Shown here: positions 56,710-64,000 of the stretch, piece after piece
Layout: the number at the start of each line of letters is the position of its first letter
How positions within the stretch are numbered: position 1 is the first letter of the stretch
NCBI GenBank assembly: GCA_003586115.2
Contig: QVOM02000049.1
Coordinates: 18,171,470 to 18,235,469 of the forward strand
DNA: 64,000 nucleotides
Source: Salvator merianae
Lineage: Eukaryota; Chordata; Lepidosauria; Squamata; Teiidae
Direction of reading: 5' to 3'
The notes under the pieces: model-generated
What the model saw: the letters and a program-made list of their open reading frames with translations, nothing else
What the model was told of the DNA's origin: nothing
Databases searched by the model: none
Made by a program: the position numbers and the translations under genes

Positions 56710-59385
56710 CCAGGCAGTTTGCTCTGTCACAAAGCTACAGCCAATCCCACCAGGAACCTAACCATAGCTGATTATGAAGGACTACTAAATTCTGTTTGCT
56801 TACGAGCCTTTGCATATGTGTATTTAGGAAGGCCTTGTCCTTCCTGAAACAGAAATAGGTTTAATAATTCAAAAATGCCTCCAGATGTGGAACATATCTT
56901 GCTGTGCTATCGGCACTATATTGGGATTGCCAGATATAACTGAGGCATTTCCAGTATAGTCCCAATTTAATCTATCGAAAACCCAATATATCACTATTGC
57001 AGGAAACCCATAATAGTGGTGTCTATCTCAACGTCTGTCAGTAGCTTTCATGAAGGGCTTGACTGGGGCTACCGGAAGCCAGGATGTTGGTGGTTGCTTG
57101 GCTGACTTATGGTGAACCCAATCAACCTCATCACAAAAGGTGCCAACAGACATCAAGGTAAGTTCAGGGCAGTATACTGGACAACAAATGTATGCAGCCA
57201 GCATGTTCATTTGGTATGTTATATTACGGGGAACACTTTCCAGTGGCACACCAGAAAACACCACCAGACATGGGTCTGCTACAAAATCAGCCAGACAGGA
57301 TACTCCAAATCCTAGAGATCCTTGCTACTGCCCCTAAGAGCTCTCAAGAGGCAGCAATGAGGACTGAAGTGGAACAAGCTGAATGTGGACAACCCTGTTG
57401 CACTCCAACAGCAACATACATGTCCCAGCTTGGGACGGGCATACCCACCCTGTCCCAGAACACTGCATTCCTACCAGAGAGATTAAGAGAGAGGGGTCTT
57501 TTCAGAAAAGACCATTTCAGGGAAATCTAACAACTGTAGCCTCAAATATTAAGACCTCCCTTCCTTTCTTTCAAAATCACTGTCTGGAGACCATGTGATA
57601 GGAAAAACAAAGACCAAGTTATCCAGAGAAACTTCAAACAGAATTACCAGACTGCAAATCAAACCTGAGATCTTTACTGGATCTTTATACTTCTCTGTGC
57701 CACACAGGACTGATTGGAATGACATGGACTCTGGTAAAGAATACAAGATACCCCTCCCTAAATGATGCTGACAGAGACCAAGAACATGCACAGAGTGCAA
57801 TAATAAATAAGCACCAAGTTCAGCAACCAATCAAACAGGATGTGTCAGGAAAAGCATATTTGCTCAGCAAGAAGTCTTTGTTTTAGTTCATCTTTCCATC
57901 CTCTCTGCCCTCTCTCCTGCCATCGAACTCTTACTTTTACTGTTTTCACTTCCCAAGTTATGGAAAATTTAGTCTTTCCTTCTGCAAGTGGATTAAATAA
58001 TTAAGATGTTACTGTGAGCACTATAGCCCTATTCTTAAGTATTTCTGTATCTACTGATTTGCCAGAGAGCATTACATTTCAAGGGGTACTGAATGATAAG
58101 AAATATTTGCTTGCAGTATTACTGTATCAGATTTGTATTAATCATTTTATTCATATGTGCAAGACATCATTTCACATTGCAGCCGTCAAGTGTGGACCAG
58201 CGTTACCTGATCCAATTGCATCAGTGATGCTGATTATGAAATACAGAACTGGAGAACAGATCAATAACAGCTGATAGTCAGTATAGTCTCAGATTTCTGC
58301 AAGCGATGCCACTTTTTTTTTAAAAAAGGAAGGTTGTGTTAGACATTTACCATGAAATAACAATATGCTTCCTAATTCTATAGAGCCACCTTTTTTAATG
58401 GCTCGGGTACTTTGAATTGCTTCGAACGGCTTGTCGAATGTGTGCGCATGTTCACTTCGAATGCAAATAATTCATTCGAACATCAGAGTTGTTCTGCTCA
58501 ATAGCAAACACTTTTAATGCCCCTGTTCGCTACGAACCGAGTTTGTCAAGAAGCAGTTCAGCACATCTTTACTATTTTCTAATGTTCCCTCCTGAAAAGA
58601 ACATTACTCAATATAAAATAAAGGAGGTTTTTTAAAAAAAACAATTTATTAATCACAAACACAAGCACAAAAACATTTTGTGCTTATTATAGGATAACAT
58701 GCTGAAAAATGAATCACCCATAAAAAGTGATGAAGTTGAAGAAAACCCCACACCATATACTGCCCTCTGACATGTGGCTTCTGCAAGAACATGGCCCATT
58801 TAAATTTAGTTGTCTCATTGAAGCAGACAGCTGTACCTGGGGGGAAGGGAGTGTCACATGACCTTGTTCCCTCCCCCCCCCCGTCTCTCCTGAGCCACTT
58901 TGACTTCAGACCAGGGGAAGGGAGAGACAAGAATACAGTCACCACAAACACCTGTCTCTCTTCAGCGCATATACGTTGTTCCTTTCCTCAGAGACACAAG
59001 GGAAGATAGTCAAGTTTTCTTAAAAGGCCACTTTTCTGCCAGAAATTACAAGGTGAGGTTCTAGCATGTGCATATCATTTATGATGTCCTCCAACCATGT
59101 TCCTGGAGTACAGTAACATATGAATACCAAAACAAAGACCAAAAAGTCATACACTTATTCAAGCACTTGAAGCTGCCAGCATATTAACATTGTACCTAAG
59201 GCTGTGCTGCATCCACACTACATGAAAAAGGTACCTGTTGAGGGTCTGAGGGGCATGACACCAGTACATCTGTACCATCTTCAGAGTTGCAGCCAATCTC
59301 CAACAATGAATGGTTACAGTATGGGAGACTTCCTCACCCACAATTTCGTGCTCCACAGCTAGTAGCGAAAGGGAGTGACTACAGT
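56710..59385. other. Unassigned intronic DNA
   Basis: A TTCGAA-rich, CpG-bearing patch lies at 58400-58560 and may be part of an unrecognised transposon. A possible family-E fragment is at 56874-57030. No exon is supported. Confidence 0.4.
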
Positions 59386-59390
59386 GAGGA

Positions 59391-59655
59391 CACCAGTGGC
59401 GTAGGAAGGAGGGCGGGGGTGGGTGTCGCCCCGGGCATTACGTCATCCCGAGTGGCACATGCAGCCAGGTCCTTCTCTGCCCGCATGGCGCACAAAGTTT
59501 CACCAGAGTGCGAGCGCGAAGGAGAGCACGGCGCAGTGGCCGGCAGTCGTCGGGGCGGCAGCAGGGGTAAGAGGCTGCAGTGCAGGGCACCCTCCCCCGC
59601 GCTCTTCTGCCGCCGCGTGGCCCTGGGCAGCAAAAATTTTAGCTGTGCCGCTGGT
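59391..59655. mobile_element. hAT-like non-autonomous transposon, CpG-rich
   Basis: The left end CAGTGGCGTAGG and the right end AGCTGTGCCGCTG are inverted over a CAG.GGC.(T/C)AG-type terminus common in hAT elements. The flanks GAGGACAC (left) and GTGGACAC (right) match at seven of eight bases, fitting the 8-bp duplication of hAT transposition. GC and CpG are high, so the copy is probably young. The 188-residue open frame crossing it (59287-59853) has no recognisable domain. Confidence 0.65.
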
Positions 59656-59713
59656 GGACACACTTCACTAGTGAGCATGCAGATGCTCACTAGTGAAAAA
59701 TGCAGAGAGGCCC
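59656..59713. mobile_element. Family A transposon, right end only
   Basis: Contains the complete subterminal palindrome CACTAGTGAGCATG/CAGATGCTCACTAGTG (59666-59695) and the terminus TGCAGAGAGGCCC. Confidence 0.7.
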
Positions 59714-59715
59714 TT

Positions 59716-60526
59716 GGTCTGGATCAAATGACCTGGGTCAAGACCAGACCAGTGGACTATGGTGCATTTCACAGGCCTTCAGCATTACCATGGCCCAATC
59801 TGGCCCAACTTCGGAGACCCAGAATGAAAGTCCCTGGCCTCCAAAATTGCTGACTGGGGTTGCTTTTGCTGAATGCCCAGAAACGGTCCACTTCTGGGAC
59901 GGTTTTCAGGAGTTTGGGCAAATGGCACCAGGCTCTGTGCACTGGATCGAGTGACACAGCTGTTCGTATAGCGACTGACTGGTCCAGTCCATCATGAGGA
60001 ACACTGGGAAATCAGCTAGGAAGGATGCCGGGGGGGGCACTCTGTGGGGGGCACTCCAGCACATGGCCTCCTCATGGACTGGGCCACAGAGCACGGCAGC
60101 CCATTGCACTGGGACAGCCTGTTTGGCGCCAGCCCCTCCATCAACTCTGAAACTCTTGCCAGCTTCAGAGCTGGCAGAAAGGGTCACTGAATGCCCTACA
60201 GTCCAGAAATGAAAGATCCTGACCTTTGGAACTCAGGGAGGGACAATTCAAGTAGCGTGCCTTGTTATGCCACCAACATGATTTCCCTGTGATATATTGG
60301 ACCCCCCATAGTATATTGGTCCCAATGGAATACCACCCCTTAGTATGCCAGTAGACTGGTTCAAGACACCATTTGGGGTGCCCTAGCCTGGTCCGTGCTC
60401 CATCCTATGTGGCTGGAGCATACTAGGAGAGGCAGGGCATCCGTTAAACCACACCAGCATGCATAAGGGAGGCCCGTAGATCCCTTCCTGCTCTGTACTT
60501 GTTGTAAGTGTGGAAATGGCCTATAA
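59716..60526. mobile_element. Family B transposons, probably two overlapping fragments
   Basis: The GAATGAAAGTCCCTGGCCTC and GAATGAAAGATCCTGACCTT blocks (near 59823 and 60205) are the same family site seen twice, so two copies or a duplication are present. The end GTGTGGAAATGGCCT closes the second. Confidence 0.5.
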
Positions 60527-60984
60527 GTGGTGATCTTGACACTATTTCAAAACATGCAGGAAGAGGTCCCAGAAATCAGTCATTTTCTCTGGATCCTGGA
60601 ACAGGGCTGGACAGAAACGGCACTAGATAGGTTGCATTCATCTGCATGATGGCAACAAGGAGCAGGGAGAGCAGCAAGCAGCCCCCAGGGGTATTTTTTT
60701 TAACTCTATATGAAGGATACCTGACAGCATTTGCTGCCCCTTTGCAGCAGGATGCAGGCCCGATGAGTGCAGAGTCAGGCAGTCAGCATGACTCTCAGGT
60801 CTTTGCACAGTGCCTTGGCTGTGCTGTGTGGATTCTGCCTAACTTTAGCCTGATCAAGACATAAACGGCATGCAGCCTTAGTTGGCAACAACCCTTTGTC
60901 TACTGTTACAAACTGTCGGAACTCTTTGCCGTTTACCCAGCGCATCTTGCTCTTCCGCATTATGCTTCACTCTTTCCTTATTTG

Positions 60985-61165
60985 TATCCCTGGTGTAGCT
61001 CAGTGGTAAGAGCAAACTCCCTGGAAAACAGACAGCCGGCAGTTTGATCCACAGCTCCTCCCTGGAAGTAGGCAGTGGGAAACCACAACTGTACTTCCTC
61101 CAAAAAATTGCATGGAGGTGCCCACGCAGCCAACCAGGATTCAGTGGTACCCAACAACAACCCAA
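60985..61165 (+). mobile_element. tRNA-derived SINE
   Basis: A box (TGGTGTAGCTCAGTGGTAAG), B box (GGCAGTTTGATCCAC), then the family body (GGAAGTAGGCAGTGGGAAAC) and a CCAACAACAAC tail. Same family as 24.53 and 35.12 kb. Confidence 0.85.
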
Positions 61166-61169
61166 CAAC

Positions 61170-62980
61170 AGCAACATCCCTGCTTTCCAGTCACTTTGAC
61201 ATGCTTCTAATTGCCTGCTATGGAATACTGGAAATTTTAATATTGAATTACTAACTCTCTCATTGTTGTGCCTTGTAAAATGTATAAAGGGAATTCCTTT
61301 GCTTGTTGCCAGTTTTGCTAGGACCTTGGAGTTCTTAATAAAGATGGCAGTTTGAAAAAAAGAAACAGATGTTTTTATCCATCCCCACCTTTCCTTGATC
61401 TCAGCTCTGCAGTTCATCAGCTGCTGTACAACTTCTCTTTGAAAATCCTGTTTGGCAGTTGGGAAGCCCCTGAGGATGTGCAGAGTGCTAGAGAAGCTCC
61501 TGAAACATGGATGATAATAATTCCTTGTAGCTGGGAGTACAATGAATGAAAATAGATTTTGGGGGGCAGCTACTTAGATAAAGAAGCCCTCCTCCAATCA
61601 GTTTCCATTTTTCATTTCACATCTTCCATCCAGCAGTAATAAATGAATCAACATGTCACACGCATACTCAGCAAAATTCAGCCTTTGGTGCTTGCATAGT
61701 TTTGCCCACCAACGCTATAATTTATTTTAATAATGTTACTTTTTCTATATTGTAAAACACCACTTAAACAGCAATAAATTCAAGCAGCATTTGTACCTGA
61801 ATTTGTCCTTTGTTATAATTCAGTACTTGAATGTTTTCTCTTTTATAAGCCCTTTTGATCTGAATTTTTCTGTTTAAAAATGTATTATTAAAACTGAGGA
61901 CAATGGGAGCCTTGTTAAACAGAAGCAGAATTTCTCATGTTCATCACAGTTAACATTTCCCAGAGTAGACTGCAACCTTTGTGAAAAGCTGTTCCTTTTA
62001 AAAACTGTATTTTTGATGTATGCATCTATAAATTTATGTTATCCCATTTACATTCACATTTTTGTTTTACATTTCAAATACTTTAGATTTGTACTTAGAA
62101 CTACTATCTATTATGTGACAGCGTTAGACAGAAATTTCACCTTGCAACAATTCTGAATGTATTTTTTTGTTCCGCCATATACATAAGGTATGCCTAAAGC
62201 TTGTAAGAGCAAGTAAAAACTTAGCTTTGATGCCAACATCTTCATTTTTAAAACACTGATGTTTGTGTAGAGTCTATCTCGTGGATTCTTCCAACCAGTT
62301 TATTTTCAAAACAAAAGCCAGTAGTTCTGGGCTAGTGCAGCATATATCAGCTCATAATAACAAAAGCTTCTAAGATATCAGTTGAATGGCAGTACAGTTT
62401 CTAAAGAACATCTAGAAAACAGGCCATGCTCTCAAAACGTAGTGTTATCGTGCAGCAGTCACATTATCTTTCACAGATACTTTAATGCTGTCCAGGTTTT
62501 TGAACTGAATACGTCTTCAATGGCATTAATGTCTTCAGGGCATATATTTGCCCTCAGCCTTTCTGCACACTTGTTTCATCAGCTGTTCTATTGCAATCTG
62601 TGTAATCACAGCCTCTGAAGAATATTTATTCCCCAAGCATCTTAATGTTTTCAAGAGCACCCTGATGGTTTTTGTGTTCGTAGCTGAAAGAAAGGAATCT
62701 CTGCTTTGTTACTGCGATAGGTCAATGTCCTTCTATCAAATGCACAGTGTATCCATGCAGTTTTGGGAGTGACGGAAGTATTTGAGGATGGCAAGTTCAG
62801 CATGCATAATCTGGGCCAGGAATATGGCAGATGGCATGGAGCTTGATGGATTGTACCTCAGCAGACAGCTTGACCACTCTGGCCTATCTTTGAGCTTAGG
62901 GGACACAATTTCCCTAGCCCTAAAGTTGTAGGCAGAACAGATAATGGAAGGAGAAAAGGGAGGAGGGAGAAGGTATATAA
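61170..62980. other. Repeat-poor, AT-rich intronic DNA
   Basis: This is the longest stretch here without recognisable transposon ends. It could hold conserved non-coding elements of ELOVL2 intron 1, but nothing in the sequence proves it. Confidence 0.4.
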
Positions 62981-62984
62981 ACTT

Positions 62985-63775
62985 ATTATAGGTATGGGGA
63001 ATAAAATCAAGAATTCATTGTGGAAATGTTGGAAAGATGGTATCAGGATAGAAGAAGACGCTATTCAAAGGGAGATTATAAGCATTAAAAGAACAAAACA
63101 AAATAGGGTAAAGGAAATGAGGATGAAGATTTTGCATAAGTGGTATAGAACCCCCTGTCAAATAGCTCATATATTTAGAAGAACTAGTTCGAATTGTTGG
63201 CATGGATGTCTAATGAAGGGAACATGTCTACATCAAGTTTGGAACTCTGGGGAGGTACAGAAATTTTGGGAGTGGATTCAAGAGGAAATACGGAAAATTA
63301 TACAAATAGAATCAACACCTTTTTTTTTTTTACTAAGGAAGTTTGTTTAATGCATTGTTATAGAGATTTAAGGTTGAGCAGGATGAAGGAGTTTCGTCTA
63401 GAACAATTAATACTGGCAGCATTGTCAACAATAGTCTACGGGTGGAAGGAGAGTACCAGATGGACATTGGAAAAATGGAGGTATTGTTTACTAGTTGCAA
63501 TGAGGTTTCAAATATTAAGTAACAATAGATTAAGGATAGAAGGACAAACAATAGATGGAGATTTGAGAGGAAAATGGAAGGGGATAGTAGAATATTTGGT
63601 GAAGGAGGTGAGAAATCAGGTATTAACAACCTTCCATATGTGTTAGACTAGGTTATGGGGGGTGAGTTCACTGAGGGATGGATTATAAATGTATTGAGCG
63701 GTGGGGTTTTCAGTGTTTTATCTGCAATTTGTTTTGATTTTGTAAAAATAAAAAATTAAATTAAAAAAAATTAAA
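62985..63775 (+). mobile_element. L1-clade LINE, 3' end (ORF2 C-terminus and A-rich tail)
   Basis: The plus strand encodes an L1 ORF2 C-terminal region: LHKWYRTPCQIAHIFRRTS, then CWHGCLMKGTCLHQVWNSGE and FWEWIQEEI. This is the (K)WY.TP..(I)A.I, CWR.C...GT..H.(W)W.C and FW..I pattern of L1. A T-run near 63318-63330 shifts the frame, after which YGWKESTRWTLEKW and related residues continue. The 3' UTR ends in a loose A-rich tail at about 63740-63775. The copy is 5'-truncated and dead. Confidence 0.85.
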
Positions 63776-64000
63776 AAGTCATAAAATTGTAGGCTGGGGA
63801 CTTGTCTCTGTGGACGCAGAAGTGGCCCATCTTCAAGAGCATGTCTGCATAGAAGTGACACAAACTGGGACCAGACTGACCAGGTACAGGGGATGCGTGG
63901 AGAGCACATTCCTTGGGAGGCCATATCTCATGTGGTATGGGAACCTTACAGTCCCAGCACACATCTGGCACAGCTCTCATGGACTGTGGAAATGTTACCT
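63776..64000. other. Unassigned DNA to the window edge
   Basis: No gene or complete repeat recognised. Confidence 0.4.

Noticed and set aside
59287..59853. 188-residue plus-strand open frame
   Set aside because: It crosses a hAT-like element, a family-A end and a family-B start; no domain is recognisable.
62395..62420. Possible ELOVL2 exon 2 (AAAGAACATCTAGAAAAC)
   Set aside because: The first codons look like Glu-His-Leu, but there is no AG acceptor with a pyrimidine tract directly before them and the following residues do not resemble ELOVL2.

Overview
This is nuclear DNA from a vertebrate, almost certainly a squamate reptile (lizard or snake). The evidence is introns with GT donor sites, CpG-island promoters, and a repeat mix of CR1, L2 and L1 LINEs, tRNA-derived and MIR-like SINEs and many short DNA transposons. 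There is no operon-style coding. About 97% of the window is non-coding, and most of the open reading frames in it are chance or repeat-derived. I cannot name the species.

Only two protein genes are supported, each by its first exon. They point away from each other. On the minus strand a CpG-rich promoter (about 5.57-6.40 kb) drives an exon that I assign to SMIM13, a small single-pass membrane protein. Its 76-bp coding exon (5491-5566) ends in a perfect GTGAGT donor, and its intron 1 runs off the left edge. On the plus strand a second CpG island (about 31.3-32.45 kb) holds an exon whose only coding content is the start codon, followed at once by GTGAGT (ATG at 31790-31792). This fits ELOVL2, the very-long-chain fatty-acid elongase, which lies head-to-head with SMIM13 in human 6p24. 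Everything from 31.8 kb to the right edge would then be ELOVL2 intron 1; I did not find exon 2. The SMIM13 call rests on a recalled protein match. The ELOVL2 call rests on exon shape and conserved gene order.

Layout: 0-5.5 kb, SMIM13 intron 1 with several foldback and terminal-inverted-repeat (TIR) elements and an L2 fragment. 5.5-6.4 kb, SMIM13 exon 1 and promoter with two opposed ZNF143-type sites. 6.4-31.1 kb, intergenic and packed with short DNA transposons, including a three-copy tandem repeat (7.57-7.93 kb), a solo-LTR-like insertion inside a TIR element (13.31-14.56 kb), CR1 and SINE copies, and a nested pair of Harbinger-like elements (27.99-30.95 kb) containing an 8-N assembly gap. 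31.1-32.5 kb, ELOVL2 promoter and exon 1. 32.5-64 kb, ELOVL2 intron 1 with a Z-DNA-type tract, foldback elements, SINEs, a CR1 copy (55.8-56.7 kb), a CpG-rich transposon (49.7-50.25 kb), a hAT-like element (59.39-59.65 kb) and an L1 3' end (62.99-63.77 kb).

I see no self-contained novel system such as a new enzyme cluster or CRISPR. The notable content is transposon architecture: nested and palindromic non-autonomous elements with matching target-site duplications (TSDs). There is also a likely false duplication at the gap that would mislead automatic annotation.
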